A stretch of DNA of 64,000 bases from an uncultured Alphaproteobacteria bacterium (lineage in GTDB: Bacteria; Pseudomonadota; Alphaproteobacteria; CAAGCB01; CAG-977), in the NCBI GenBank assembly GCA_934277945.1, contig CAKQWA010000003.1, positions 124,001-188,000 on the forward strand, in the 5' to 3' direction. The notes below the pieces were generated by a model. That model was not told the origin of the DNA and did not search any database. It was given only the letters and a program-made list of their open reading frames with translations. A program made the translations under genes and the position numbers. Of this stretch, positions 8,575-18,099 are shown one piece after another (position 1 is the stretch's first letter; the number at the start of each line of letters is the position of its first letter).

Positions 8575-11388
8575 TTAGGGCTTTAAAAAGCGTTCGACAA
8601 TCTTTTCCAAATGCATGGAGTGCGAGGCTTTGACGGAAACGACATCGCCCGCGCGCACGATTTTCGCAATCAGGTCGGCGGCTTGTTCCGCGTTTTGCGC
8701 GCATCCTCCCCGCATGGATTCGGGCAAAGAGTCGTGCAATGCCGACATTTTTTCGCCGACCGCGACGAATTTGTCAATACGGTTGTTGATTAAATCGTCT
8801 TTCAGCGACAAATGCAACGCCTGCGCCTGCGCGCCCAATTCGCCCATATCGCCCAAAACGGCGATGCGCCGTCCGTTCGCTTCGGGACACATCGCGCCCA
8901 GAACAGCCAAAGACGCTTTCATGGAATCGGGGTTGGCGTTGTACGCGTCGTCAATCAGGGTGAAAGAGCCGTTTGCAAGAGCGACCGTGTGCTTCGCCCC
9001 TCGTCCCGACGCCGCCGGCGTTTGCATGACGCCCGACGCGGCGTCCTCGACGGACAAGCCGAACGCTTCGACGACGCCCAAAACGGCAAGGCTGTTCAAT
9101 GCCTGATGCCGCCCTTGCGGTTTCAGCGCGTAAGATATCTCTTTGCCGCCGGCAACCGCAAAAACCGTGCCGTTGGCGTAATCTTTCAAAATCAAGTCGC
9201 AACCGGCGTTCGACCCGAACGAAAGGAATTTTTTAACGCCGTACGCAATCGCCTGTTCTTTCAGGAAATCGTACTGGTCGTTGTCTTTGTTCAAAACGGC
9301 GATTCCGTTCTTGTTCATGTGCGAAAACAGTTCCGCTTTGGCGCGCGCGGTGTCCCGCGGCGTTTTGAAAAATTCGCAATGCGCCGCACCGACCATTGTT
9401 ACAATCGCGGCGTCCGGACGGGTCAGCGACGACAAATCCGTCAGTTCGCCCGCGTGGTTCATGCCCGTTTCAATGACGGCGAAATCCGCGTTTTGCGGCA
9501 GACGCGCCAACGTCAGCGGCACGCCCGTCTGATTGTTCAAATTGCCCGCCGTTGCAAACGTTTTGCCGAGCGGCGTCAGGGCGTAGCGGAGCATTTCTTT
9601 CGTGCTTGTCTTGCCCGAACTGCCCGTCACGCAAATCGTTTTGCCCTTAAAGCGCGCGCGGGCGTAAACCGCCAAATCGCGCAAAGCCTGCGTCGTGTCG
9701 GCGACCAGAATCTGCTTTTCGGGGGCGACGCCGTCCTGCATGACGGACACCAGAACGCCTGCCGCGCCGTTTTCAATCGCTTTTTGCGCAAAAGCGTGAC
9801 CGTCCAAGCGTTCGCCGATCAGCGCGACGTACAAATCGCCTTTTTCAATCGTGCGCGTGTCGATCGACACGCCGTAAACGTCGAAATCGCCTCTGCTTGA
9901 CGAATGAACCGCTTTCGCGATTTCGCCTTTCGCGTACAGCGGCGCGTCCGCTTCGGCGACGGCTTTAATCGCTTCCTCGCGGTCGTCGAACGGGTGCATC
10001 ACGCCTTGAATCAGTTGTCCCGTTTCGTGTCCTTTGCCCGCAATGACCAGAATGTCGCCCTCTTTCAAGCCCGCGACGGCGGTTTTAATCGCCAAAGCGC
10101 GATGCCCGCCGTCAAACCCTTTCGGGCAGGCGTTCAAAATCGCGCGGCGAATGGGCAGGGGGGCTTCCGTGCGCGGATTGTCGTCCGTAACGTACACGAC
10201 GTCCGCCAGTTTGTCGGCGATTTCGCCCATAATGGCGCGCTTGCCGGTGTCGCGGTCGCCGCCGCATCCGAACACGACGTGCAATTTGTTTTTCGTATGC
10301 ACCCGCAAGGCTTTCAAAACGGTTTCCAATCCGTCGGGCGTGTGCGCGTAATCGACGTAAACGCACGCGCCGTTGCGTCTGTCCGCGACGTGTTCCAAAC
10401 GTCCGCGCGTGCCCTGCAATTTTTCAAGGCAGTCGGCGGCTTTCATCATGTCTTCGCCCGACGCCGCGACCAATCCCAAAGCGCACAGAGCGTTCATCGC
10501 CTGAAACGCGCCCGCCAGATGCAGACGGACGGTCTTTTTCACGCCGTTCAGCGACAAGTGCAGCGTCTGCCCTTTAATGTCCAATTCTTCGCCGTCGATG
10601 CGGATGACTTTCGCCTTGCGCCCGTAATCAATGACTTTCAGCCCTTTGGCTTCGCAATAATTTTTAATGCGGTCGAATTCGGGAATGTCGGCGTTCAAAA
10701 CAACGGTTTTCGACGACAGGGGCAAGTCGAACAGTTTGAGTTTGGCTTGCAGATAGTTTTCCATTGTTTTGTGATAATCCAAGTGGTCGCGCGTGATGTT
10801 CGTAAATCCCGCCGCCGTCAAGCGCACGTTGTCCAAACGGTGCTGGTCGAGCCCGTGCGAAGACGCTTCCATCGCCGCTTTCGTGACGCCGGATTTCGCC
10901 AAATCGTCGAAAATCGTGTGCAAAGTCACGGCGTCGGGCGTTGTCAAAGAGCCGTATTTCACGCCGTCTTTCGTCAGAACGCCCAGTGTGCCGACGCTGG
11001 CGGACGCACTGCCGAGCATTTCAAAAATCTGGCGCACGAAATTCGCCGTCGAGGTCTTGCCGTTCGTCCCCGTCACCGCGACGACGGTTTCGGGCTGTTC
11101 GTGATAAAAAGCCGCCGCCAGTTCCGACACCGCCAGACGCATATCCGGCACGCGCGCGACAATCGCCTTGTCCGTGTCGAAAGTCGATTTTTCGTCCACG
11201 ACGACGACGGTCGCGCCTTTCGCCAAAGCGTCGGGAATGAAATCCTCGCCGTTCAGTTTCACGCCCGAAACGGCGGCGAAGACGAAGCCTTTACCGGCTT
11301 TGCGCGAATCACAGCAAAAACCCGTCACGTCGGCATCGGCGGCGGGGACGGGCAGGGAGGCTTTTTTGAACAAATCGGATAACAGCAC
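8575..11388 (-). CDS. murE-murF: Fused MurE-MurF ligase (UDP-MurNAc-tripeptide and -pentapeptide synthase)
   Basis: A single 937-aa frame carries two Mur ligases. The first half (about 1-480) is MurE, which adds meso-diaminopimelate: it has the P-loop TGTNGKTSTANF near residue 107, the DYAHTPDGLE segment, and VTDDNPRTE near residue 400, where DNPR is the motif specific for DAP rather than lysine. The second half (about 485-937) is MurF, which adds D-Ala-D-Ala: P-loop VTGSSGKTSTKEM near 585 and DDAYNANPDSMKASL near 800. Each half alone has normal family length, and there is no stop or start signal at the junction, so this looks like a true fusion. Fused MurE-MurF proteins are known in some bacteria. 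It is placed where separate murE and murF genes normally sit. Confidence 0.95.
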   Translation of the reverse strand: MLLSDLFKKASLPVPAADADVTGFCCDSRKAGKGFVFAAVSGVKLNGEDFIPDALAKGATVVVVDEKSTFDTDKAIVARVPDMRLAVSELAAAFYHEQPETVVAVTGTNGKTSTANFVRQIFEMLGSASASVGTLGVLTKDGVKYGSLTTPDAVTLHTIFDDLAKSGVTKAAMEASSHGLDQHRLDNVRLTAAGFTNITRDHLDYHKTMENYLQAKLKLFDLPLSSKTVVLNADIPEFDRIKNYCEAKGLKVIDYGRKAKVIRIDGEELDIKGQTLHLSLNGVKKTVRLHLAGAFQAMNALCALGLVAASGEDMMKAADCLEKLQGTRGRLEHVADRRNGACVYVDYAHTPDGLETVLKALRVHTKNKLHVVFGCGGDRDTGKRAIMGEIADKLADVVYVTDDNPRTEAPLPIRRAILNACPKGFDGGHRALAIKTAVAGLKEGDILVIAGKGHETGQLIQGVMHPFDDREEAIKAVAEADAPLYAKGEIAKAVHSSSRGDFDVYGVSIDTRTIEKGDLYVALIGERLDGHAFAQKAIENGAAGVLVSVMQDGVAPEKQILVADTTQALRDLAVYARARFKGKTICVTGSSGKTSTKEMLRYALTPLGKTFATAGNLNNQTGVPLTLARLPQNADFAVIETGMNHAGELTDLSSLTRPDAAIVTMVGAAHCEFFKTPRDTARAKAELFSHMNKNGIAVLNKDNDQYDFLKEQAIAYGVKKFLSFGSNAGCDLILKDYANGTVFAVAGGKEISYALKPQGRHQALNSLAVLGVVEAFGLSVEDAASGVMQTPAASGRGAKHTVALANGSFTLIDDAYNANPDSMKASLAVLGAMCPEANGRRIAVLGDMGELGAQAQALHLSLKDDLINNRIDKFVAVGEKMSALHDSLPESMRGGCAQNAEQAADLIAKIVRAGDVVSVKASHSMHLEKIVERFLKP

Positions 11389-11403
11389 GGAATACCTCGT
11401 TAA

Positions 11404-13155
11404 TCAGTTTTCAGACAGGATGCGTCGGACATAGGGCGCGGTTTGGGTCGGTTCGTAAGGACGCGGGACGATTCTCAACTGCGGCGCGACGGTTTCGATG
11501 ATCTCTTTCGCGGCGGGCACGACGTTGAAAGCCGCGTTGACCTGATTCTGCGTTTCCGCGGTGCGCTGCGGCGCGTCGATCGTCACCATCAGCACATATT
11601 CCGGATCATCCATGGGAAAAGCGGAAAGAAACGATGTGATGACAAGGTTTTTGGCGTATTTCCCGTTCACGCGCTTGCGGGCGGAACCGGTCTTGCCGCC
11701 GACTTCGTATCCGGCGACATTCGCGCGTCTGCCCGTTCCTTTCAAAACGACCATGCGCATCATAGCACGGATTTTGTCCGATGTCTTTTTAGAAATGATT
11801 TTTTTCGCGTCCGCTTCGTTTTCGTTCGCGTCAATGAAAAAGCGCGGCGTTCGGTACGTTCCGCCGTTGACCAGAGCCGCCGCCGCCGCGACGACGTGCA
11901 GTTGCGTGACGGATATCCCGTACCCGTAGGACGCGGTCGCCACTTCCGTCGAGCCTCTGCGTTTGGGGAAAAGCGGCTTGCCTTTTTCGGGCAATTCGAC
12001 GGACAGGGGATTTAAAAAGCCAAATTTTTCCAGATATTCGCGCTGTTTTTCCTCGCCGACGTTCAGCGCGATGGTCGCCGATCCGACGTTCGAGGAGCGA
12101 ATCAGCACGTCGGGCAGGGTCAAAATGCCCCGCGCGTGTTCGTCGTCGGAAATCGTGAATTTCGCCAGATGAATCGGCTGGGACGAATCAAAGGTGTCGG
12201 ACAGTTTCGCTTTTTTCGTTTCCAGCCCGATCGCCGCGTTAAACAATTTCATGACCGACCCGAATTCGTACACGCCCTTTGTCGCCGCGTTCAATTCCTC
12301 TTTGTTCGTGGCGGACAGGGGCAGGTTCGGGTCGAAATCGGGCAGGGTGACCATGGCGATGATTTCCGCCGTTTTCGCGTTCATCAAAATCGCGGAGGCT
12401 CCCTGCGCTTTCGTCTGCGCCATCTTCTTTTGCAAAATCGTGCGCACGGAATCCTGCACGCCCATGTCCACCGTCAGACGCACGTTTTTGAGTTCTTTGC
12501 CCAATTTGCCGTCCAGAGCCTTTTCCATGCCCGAAATGCCGTTCGTGTCGGAATCCGTGCGTCCCGTCAGATGCGAAAACAGTCGCCCGCGCGGGTAGAT
12601 GCGCGTTTCCTTATGCTCGAAATCCAGCGACGGAAAGCCCAAGCGGTTGGCTTCGTAATGTTCGGACGGGGTCAGGCGTTTTTTCAAATAAACGACTTTT
12701 TTATTGCTTTTCAACTTGCGCAAAACGTCTTTGTAGGACAAATCGGGAAACGTCTGCACGACCGCCATGGCGACGCTTTCCGCGTTTTTCACTTTCTGCG
12801 GATAGGCGAGCAAATTCACCGACGGCAGATTCGTCGCCAGCAATTTGCCGTTGCGGTCAAGCAAATCGCCGCGAGCCATTTTGATTTCAAAAGGCGCGAT
12901 CTGGCTTTGCGCCTGCGCGGTGACGGGCAGGCGGGGCGCGCCATACAAAAACGACGTCAGGTAAATCGACGGCGCGGCGAAAGAAACGACGACGCCGAGC
13001 AGGACGATGTACATCCTCCCCAGCCGGCTGATTTCCTTTTCGGCGGATTGTTTCGGATTTTTCCAGTTCAGAGGCGCGCGCTGGGGCAGATCCATTTCCT
13101 GCCCCGGATAGTAATATGTGCTGTGCTTTGTTTTGCGCTTGAACGGGTGGAGCAT
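11404..13155 (-). CDS. ftsI: Septal peptidoglycan transpeptidase FtsI (PBP3)
   Basis: Class B penicillin-binding protein that crosslinks septal peptidoglycan. It is 583 aa with a cytoplasmic N-terminus, one membrane anchor near residues 45-70, a PBP dimerisation region (residues ~100-250, including the RGDLLDRNGKLLATN signature) and a transpeptidase domain. The active-site SxxK is in EFGSVMKLFN (near 300), SxN in IRSSNVGSAT, and KTG in VGGKTGSARK near residue 490. It follows ftsL by 5 bp and precedes murE/murF by 15 bp. A short proline-rich C-terminal tail follows the catalytic domain. Confidence 0.95.
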   Translation of the reverse strand: MLHPFKRKTKHSTYYYPGQEMDLPQRAPLNWKNPKQSAEKEISRLGRMYIVLLGVVVSFAAPSIYLTSFLYGAPRLPVTAQAQSQIAPFEIKMARGDLLDRNGKLLATNLPSVNLLAYPQKVKNAESVAMAVVQTFPDLSYKDVLRKLKSNKKVVYLKKRLTPSEHYEANRLGFPSLDFEHKETRIYPRGRLFSHLTGRTDSDTNGISGMEKALDGKLGKELKNVRLTVDMGVQDSVRTILQKKMAQTKAQGASAILMNAKTAEIIAMVTLPDFDPNLPLSATNKEELNAATKGVYEFGSVMKLFNAAIGLETKKAKLSDTFDSSQPIHLAKFTISDDEHARGILTLPDVLIRSSNVGSATIALNVGEEKQREYLEKFGFLNPLSVELPEKGKPLFPKRRGSTEVATASYGYGISVTQLHVVAAAAALVNGGTYRTPRFFIDANENEADAKKIISKKTSDKIRAMMRMVVLKGTGRRANVAGYEVGGKTGSARKRVNGKYAKNLVITSFLSAFPMDDPEYVLMVTIDAPQRTAETQNQVNAAFNVVPAAKEIIETVAPQLRIVPRPYEPTQTAPYVRRILSEN

Positions 13156-13160
13156 GGCGC

Positions 13161-13511
13161 TTACTCCTGCTTGCGTTCGGGAGCGTACGACACGCGGATG
13201 ATGCCCGTTTGCGCCGGATTTTTAACGGCGGCGGATTTCAGGGGAATGGATGAAAAAGAGATGATTTGTTCGGCTTTCAGCGGACGCAGATTCGCGTATT
13301 TCCCCGCCAGTTCGCGCAATCTTTGCGGATCGCTCAAATGCGCCCATTCCGCCGACAGAACGTGAATTTCGTGGCGGTCTTCCAGCATTTGTTCGTTGAT
13401 TTGCTTCAATTCGCGTTCCAGCGAAATGACTTCGTTCTTAATGACAAACAGCCCCGTGATGACAAAGCCCGTCAAAATCAGCCAGCAAAATTTGAATGTC
13501 AACCGTTTCAT
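13161..13511 (-). CDS. ftsL: Cell division protein FtsL-like
   Basis: Small bitopic division protein of 116 aa: a short cytoplasmic part, one membrane helix at residues ~8-25 (FCWLILTGFVITGLFV), then a predicted coiled coil (SLERELKQINEQMLEDRHEIHVL) ending in LSDPQRLRELAGKYANLRP, the pattern seen in FtsL. In other bacteria FtsL forms a complex with FtsQ and FtsB at the septum. The ATG at 13511 follows a GAGGGGC ribosome site; an upstream in-frame extension overlaps rsmH and has no family support. FtsL is weakly conserved, so the call rests on topology and position between rsmH and ftsI. Confidence 0.88.
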   Translation of the reverse strand: MKRLTFKFCWLILTGFVITGLFVIKNEVISLERELKQINEQMLEDRHEIHVLSAEWAHLSDPQRLRELAGKYANLRPLKAEQIISFSSIPLKSAAVKNPAQTGIIRVSYAPERKQE

Positions 13512-13518
13512 GCGCCCC

Positions 13519-14442
13519 TCATATCGCTTCTGCAATGCGCAGGCGGGATGAGCGGCTTCTCGGGTTGCGTTCACATTCCTGCGTCGAGGGCAGAACCGGT
13601 TTTTTTGTCAGCAGGCGCAACGTCGCGCGCGTTTGCGCGGCTTGCGGTTCATAACGCGACACGCCCGCGCTTTTCCCGCTTTTTTCCTGCATAAAGGTCT
13701 TGACGATTCTGTCTTCAAGCGAATGGAACGACACGACTGCCATCCTCGCCCCTTTATTTAAAAGCCCTTCGGCTTCGTTCAATCCGCGACGCAACTGTTC
13801 CAGTTCGTCGTTCACGTAAATCCGCAACGCTTGGAATGTGCGCGTGGCGGAATCTATTCCGTCTTTGCTTTTCGGCATGACCGAATGTACCGCCGCCGCC
13901 AGTTCCAGCGTCGTTTCAAACGGCTTTTCCCTGCGCTTTTCCACAATCGCCCGCGCGATGCGCCGCGAAAAACGCTCCTCGCCGTAAGCGTAAATCAAGT
14001 CCGCCAAATCTTTTTCTTTGAACGAATTGACAACGTCCGCCGCCGACAAGCCTTCCTGACTCATCCGCATATCCAGCGCGCCGTTTTTCTGAAAGGAAAA
14101 GCCCCGCTGCGCCGTGTCGATCTGCATCGACGACACGCCGATGTCCATCATCACGCCGTCGACTTTTTCAACGCCGGCGGAAGCGAGCAATTCTCTCATG
14201 TCGCCGAAAACGCCGTGCAAAAGCGTCAGGCGGCCGTTGTATTTCTCTACCAGTTTTTGACCGTTTTCAATGGCGAACGGGTCGCGGTCGATGCCGTACA
14301 CTTTGCAATTCGCCGCATCCAGCACCGCGCTTGAATATCCGCCCGCGCCGAACGTCGCGTCGACGTAAATCCCGTCGTCTTTCGGCGCAATGCCCGCGAC
14401 GACTTCGCTCAACAAAACGGGAATGTGCAGGGCGTCAGTCAT
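13519..14442 (-). CDS. rsmH: 16S rRNA (cytosine(1402)-N(4))-methyltransferase
   Basis: SAM-dependent enzyme (formerly MraW) that methylates N4 of C1402 in 16S rRNA. It is 307 aa. The N-terminus HIPVLLSEVV and the SAM loop DATFGAGGYSSAVLD (residues ~28-42) are typical, as are the MMDIGVSSMQID segment near 100, and the C-terminal SFHSLEDRIVK near residue 240. It shares 8 bp with the end of mraZ and is followed 7 bp later by ftsL, the standard start of dcw operons. Confidence 0.97.
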   Translation of the reverse strand: MTDALHIPVLLSEVVAGIAPKDDGIYVDATFGAGGYSSAVLDAANCKVYGIDRDPFAIENGQKLVEKYNGRLTLLHGVFGDMRELLASAGVEKVDGVMMDIGVSSMQIDTAQRGFSFQKNGALDMRMSQEGLSAADVVNSFKEKDLADLIYAYGEERFSRRIARAIVEKRREKPFETTLELAAAVHSVMPKSKDGIDSATRTFQALRIYVNDELEQLRRGLNEAEGLLNKGARMAVVSFHSLEDRIVKTFMQEKSGKSAGVSRYEPQAAQTRATLRLLTKKPVLPSTQECERNPRSRSSRLRIAEAI

Positions 14443-14917
14443 GCTCGCCTCCGCTCGATTTAATGCTCAAACGCTTTTCCAACGCGCGCCGGCGGATTTT
14501 TTCCTCCTCTTGCGCATATGCGTCGGGATTCCAAATCTGAAACGTTTTGCCTTTGCCGACAAACGCGGCTTTGTCCGTAATGCCCGCGTGGCGCAACAAT
14601 TTCTCGGTCAGGACGATGCGTCCCGTCGAATCAAACGGAAATTCCTTGGCGTCCGCGTAAATCAACGACGTCAAATCGTCCTGCTGTTCGGAAAACGTGT
14701 CAAAGGAACGGTCGATGTCGCCCGCAATGCGCTCCATCATTTCCGACGTGCAGCACTCGATGCAGGGGGACGAAAACGAACGGAAGGCGACCAATTCCGT
14801 TTCCTGCTGCTCCAATAAGGAACGGTAATCGGCAGGGATCGACACGCGGCCCTTCGCGTCGACCTTGTTGATGATTGTATCAAAGAACAGAGTCCTTTTT
14901 CGAGGCAGTCTGCCCAT
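14435..14917 (-). CDS. mraZ: Transcriptional regulator MraZ
   Basis: DNA-binding protein of the SpoVT/AbrB fold that regulates the dcw operon. It is 160 aa with two swapped-hairpin repeats: VDAKGRVSIPADYR near residue 17 and DSTGRIVLTEKLLRHAGI near residue 95. The ATG at 14917 is preferred because GGGAG lies about 9 bases upstream and the product then begins at the family's usual point; an in-frame ATG 54 bp further upstream lacks conservation. A pair of cysteines (CIECC) in the linker is unusual. Candidate MraZ boxes lie 60-130 bp upstream. Confidence 0.94.
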   Translation of the reverse strand: MGRLPRKRTLFFDTIINKVDAKGRVSIPADYRSLLEQQETELVAFRSFSSPCIECCTSEMMERIAGDIDRSFDTFSEQQDDLTSLIYADAKEFPFDSTGRIVLTEKLLRHAGITDKAAFVGKGKTFQIWNPDAYAQEEEKIRRRALEKRLSIKSSGGEHD

Positions 14918-14980
14918 TGCCGTTGCTCCCGTTTGCGCCCGCCAGTCCGGAAATCCGGATAAAGTAGGCAATTTTTTCCC

Positions 14981-15047
14981 ATGGACTCTTATGGGATATC
15001 ATGGGATTTTATGGCAGTCAATGGGTAGGATGCGGGTAAAATGTGGG
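14981..15047 (-). promoter_or_regulatory. Array of MraZ-type operator boxes upstream of mraZ
   Basis: On the plus strand the motif ATGGG or a close variant begins at 14981 (ATGGA), 14991, 15001, 15011 (ATGGC) and 15021, exactly 10 bp apart. GGG cores at 15034 and 15045 continue the array at 11 bp. MraZ of Escherichia coli is known to bind direct repeats of TGGG-type boxes with about one helical turn between them, so this fits an autoregulatory operator. Read on the gene strand the boxes are CCCAT. A possible -35 hexamer TTGACT (minus strand, 15016-15021) overlaps the boxes; I cannot assign a convincing -10. Confidence 0.75.
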
Positions 15048-15167
15048 AAAAGTCATTTTTTAGGACGAAAAAACGCAAGATGTTGTGTCGCGCCGCGGCT
15101 TTCAGGGCATGATGTTGGAAAGAAGATTTTTTGTAAAAAAAATGCGGCGGAAAAATGACTCTGACGG

Positions 15168-16284
15168 ATGTTCTTTTCTTGTTCGCAACCCGCCGTTGCT
15201 CTGAAAACAAAATCCCGCCCGACTCAGTCGAATCGAAAAGAATCGGGGGCATACATTTCAGATAAGGAAGCAAAGAAGCAAAAAGAAGAGGAAGAAGCCA
15301 AAACGCCGACCCTTCGACAGCTGTTTGAAATGTATATCGAGCGTCACGCCCGTCCGTATACGAAGCCGTCATCAGTCATAGAGAACGAAGGATATTACGA
15401 CAGGTATTTGAAAAAATGGAGCGGCAGAAAAATCGACACGCTTACGCGCGACGAAGTGGAAAGCTACATTGCAAAGCTGAATCAAAAAATCAGCCCCTTC
15501 ACCGCAAACCGTGTTTTGACGCTAATCCGTCACATTTTCAACAAAGCGATTGAATGGCGGCTTGCTTCGTTCAACCCGACTTTGGGCATACGCAAATTTA
15601 AAACGAAATCGCGCGATAGATTCTTGCAGCCTGATGAAGTGAAGGCTTTTTTCTCCGCGATTGATGCCGTTCCGGAAATTGTGCCGAGAGCTTATTTCTA
15701 TATGGCTTTGTACACGGGACAGCGAAAACAGAACGTTTTGGAGATGCGCTGGGATCAGATTGACTTTGAAAATGCTCTTTGGCACATTCCCGAAACAAAG
15801 AACGGGGATCCTTTGACCGTCCCTTTAATTCCGCAAGCCATTGAACGCTTGAACATCTTAAAACGCGAAATTCGGGAAAAGATCGATGCAATGTTGGATG
15901 CTGAAAACGAGGACTTAAAAAATAAACCGCCCAGAACCGATTTTCAACGCATGGAAGCCGAAGCGCGCCATTGCCGCATTGAAGAATACGCAAAACACGC
16001 GGCGGAATGGGTCTTTCCCAGCGAAAAAGGTGAAACGGGGCATTTGAAAGATCCAAAAAAATTCTGGCACAGATTGCTTGACCGAGCGGGCATTGAAGAT
16101 ATGCGCATTCATGATATTCGGCGGACTTTGGGGAGTTATGAAGCGATTGCCGGTGTTAATCTGCCGACGATTTCGCGCTCGTTGGGGCATAAAACAATGC
16201 GTTCCACGCAAGTCTATGCGCGATTGAACGTTGATCCCGTCCCGTGCCGTCAATATGATTGAGGACATTCGGAACAGGAAATAA
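15168..16284 (+). pseudogene. Tyrosine recombinase/integrase, N-terminally truncated and frameshifted
   Basis: Remnant of a P4-like phage/ICE integrase. Homology to the family begins only near 15255 (KTPTLRQLFEMYIERHA), at the core-binding domain; the ~100-residue N-terminal arm-binding domain expected before it is missing and the space is the mraZ upstream region. The catalytic part is present: GQRKQNVLEMRW (first Arg), HDIRRTLGSY (His-x-x-Arg), SLGHKTMRSTQVY (final His and nucleophilic Tyr). Just after it, an extra C among 16241-16243 shifts the frame: as read the protein ends at 16262, but removing one base gives DPVRAVNMIEDIRNRK to 16284, which matches the usual tail better. The left end of the element therefore appears eroded, and the enzyme is probably inactive. 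Confidence 0.8.
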
Positions 16285-16347
16285 CGGCTGTCTTGACAGT
16301 GCGGCGAAAACATCTCATAATATACGCATATTTTGCGGAGATTTAAT

Positions 16348-17469
16348 GTGTTTATCTATGAACGGGAAAATTGGACACGCTTTACATGGTCGGACGGCGA
16401 GATTTCCGATCTGTTGGCTCGGGCGTCGTTTTTGCAGGGCAATCTGCTGGGGCAATTAGCCGCATTCGGATTTGAAGTCGGCAAGGAAGCGGGCTTTCTC
16501 GCTTTATCGCAGGAAATCGTCAAATCGAACGAAATCGAAGGCGTTCTGCTGAATACGGATGAAGTACGCTCTTCCGTTGCCCGACGGTTGAATGTCGATT
16601 TGAAAAAGGAAACGCCGCCCAATCATTTTTTGGACGGCATTGTCGATATGATGCTGGATGCAACCCGTAATGCCGATAAGCCCTTGACTGCGGAACGACT
16701 GTGCGCATGGCACGCCGCGTTGTTCCCGACGGGATACAGCGGACTGACTCCGATTAAAGCGGGACGCCTGCGTGATGACGCGCAGGGCGAAATGCGCGTT
16801 GTTTCGTATAAAGGTTCGACTGAAATCGTCCATTATCAGGCACCGCCTGCAAGGGATATTCCGTCAATGCTGGACGATTTTTGCGCCTTTATGAACGCCC
16901 AGACAAAGATGAACGCTTTTATCAAAGCGGCAATCGCGCATTTGTGGTTTGTATCCGTTCACCCGTTTGAAGACGGCAACGGGCGAATCGCCCGCGCTTT
17001 GACGGAAATGGTGTTGGCGAAAAACGAGCGCACGCCGTTTCGTTTTTACAATATGTCGGGACAAATCCAAAAAGAGCGCAAAACTTATTACATGATATTG
17101 GAAATGACGCAACGCGGCGACGGCGACATTACAAGCTGGCTGAAATGGTTTTTAAAAATGGTCGGCACGGCGTTGACAACGGCGCAGAAAACGGTTGAGC
17201 GTCTGTCCGTCAAAGCAAAATTTTGGCAAGCCCATGCCGACGAGGATTTTTCATCCGATCAACGCATGATTTTGAACAGATTGCTGGACGGGACATTGCG
17301 AGGAAACTTGACTTCTTCCCGTTGGGCGAAGATGTGCAAAACATCGCAGGACACCGCGTCGCGCCAAATCAAGATTTTGCTGGAACGCAATATCTTGATT
17401 CAGATTGGCGCCGGACGTTCGACTCACTATGAATTGAATTCGGAAAGAGGATGTAATGACGGATTGTGA
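16348..17469 (+). CDS. Fic family protein, class II (DUF4172-like N-terminus)
   Basis: Fic proteins usually transfer AMP (or another NMP) from a nucleotide to a target hydroxyl. The catalytic motif HPFEDGNGR is complete at residues ~205-213. An N-terminal inhibitory helix motif (S/T)xxxE(G/N) is present as SNEIEG near residue 59, so this is a class II, self-inhibited Fic. The first ~100 residues resemble the DUF4172 domain (FIYERENWTRFTW), and the C-terminus looks like a winged helix. GTG at 16348 is chosen because GGAG lies 7 bases upstream and the protein then starts like its family. A further in-frame TTG at 16333 is less likely. It overlaps the next, broken gene by 14 bp. Confidence 0.88.
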   Translation: MFIYERENWTRFTWSDGEISDLLARASFLQGNLLGQLAAFGFEVGKEAGFLALSQEIVKSNEIEGVLLNTDEVRSSVARRLNVDLKKETPPNHFLDGIVDMMLDATRNADKPLTAERLCAWHAALFPTGYSGLTPIKAGRLRDDAQGEMRVVSYKGSTEIVHYQAPPARDIPSMLDDFCAFMNAQTKMNAFIKAAIAHLWFVSVHPFEDGNGRIARALTEMVLAKNERTPFRFYNMSGQIQKERKTYYMILEMTQRGDGDITSWLKWFLKMVGTALTTAQKTVERLSVKAKFWQAHADEDFSSDQRMILNRLLDGTLRGNLTSSRWAKMCKTSQDTASRQIKILLERNILIQIGAGRSTHYELNSERGCNDGL

Positions 17470-17964
17470 GAAAATTCACTTTGCGGAGGCGGCGGAAAGC
17501 GCGGAGCTTCGCTATATCCTGTCTGAAATGGCAAAATATCCGGAATGCGATTTTTCAGACTTTCGACGAGTTTACGGTTCGGAGCAAAAATTGCGTTGCT
17601 ACGCAAAAAATCAAAAAGTTCGAGAAAAATTCGATTTGATTGATCCCGATTTTTCAGACAGCGTTGTTTTCGGATTGTACAGTCTTTTTTCTGAAAAAAA
17701 TAAGATTGAGCAAGCGCGATGTGCGGCTGGCGGAATGGCAAAAAGCAAACTTTACGACCGTTATAAAACGTTTGTTCGCAACGAATATACGCTTCTGCGT
17801 TAAAAAAGGAAAATTCTGTCAAACAGACAAGCGGCGGATATTATTTATCCCCGCTTGGCAGAACGTTTCAAAAATTGCCTGTTGACAGAAGCAAACGCCG
17901 CTGAAACAGTCCGAAAATGGATTGGAAAAATCAAAAAAGAAACAGAGCAAGAAGCATCAATGTA
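17456..17964 (+). pseudogene. Hypothetical gene interrupted by an in-frame stop
   Basis: I do not recognise this product. An ATG at 17456 opens 115 codons to a TAA at 17801-17803. The same frame then continues without interruption for 53 more codons to TAA at 17962-17964 and has no start codon of its own (its only Met is the last residue). The downstream part (AERFKNCLLTEANAAETVRKWIGKIKKE) looks like ordinary coding sequence, so the simplest reading is one gene of about 168 codons with a nonsense mutation. It overlaps the end of the Fic gene, suggesting that the two were translated together and that its product may have been a partner. The alternative is a real 115-aa protein followed by chance. 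Confidence 0.55.
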
Positions 17965-18099
17965 ATGAATATTGTCCCCGGAGTTGCTTCTTAAACAGCT
18001 TGTCGCTTGCCACACACAAATTTTGCGGGTATCTTATGATAAAATATCAAGGCGAGTTTTAGGCTGATAGCAGCGGCATTCTAAACGAAAAGGATGAAA

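Noticed and set aside
9904..11382. Long open frames opposite to the dcw genes (for example 9904-11382, 3980-5377, 1758-2807 on the plus strand)
   Set aside because: They are Arg/Val/Phe-rich translations of the antisense strand of well-identified Mur and Fts genes, with no ribosome sites or family features. They result from GC-rich codon bias.
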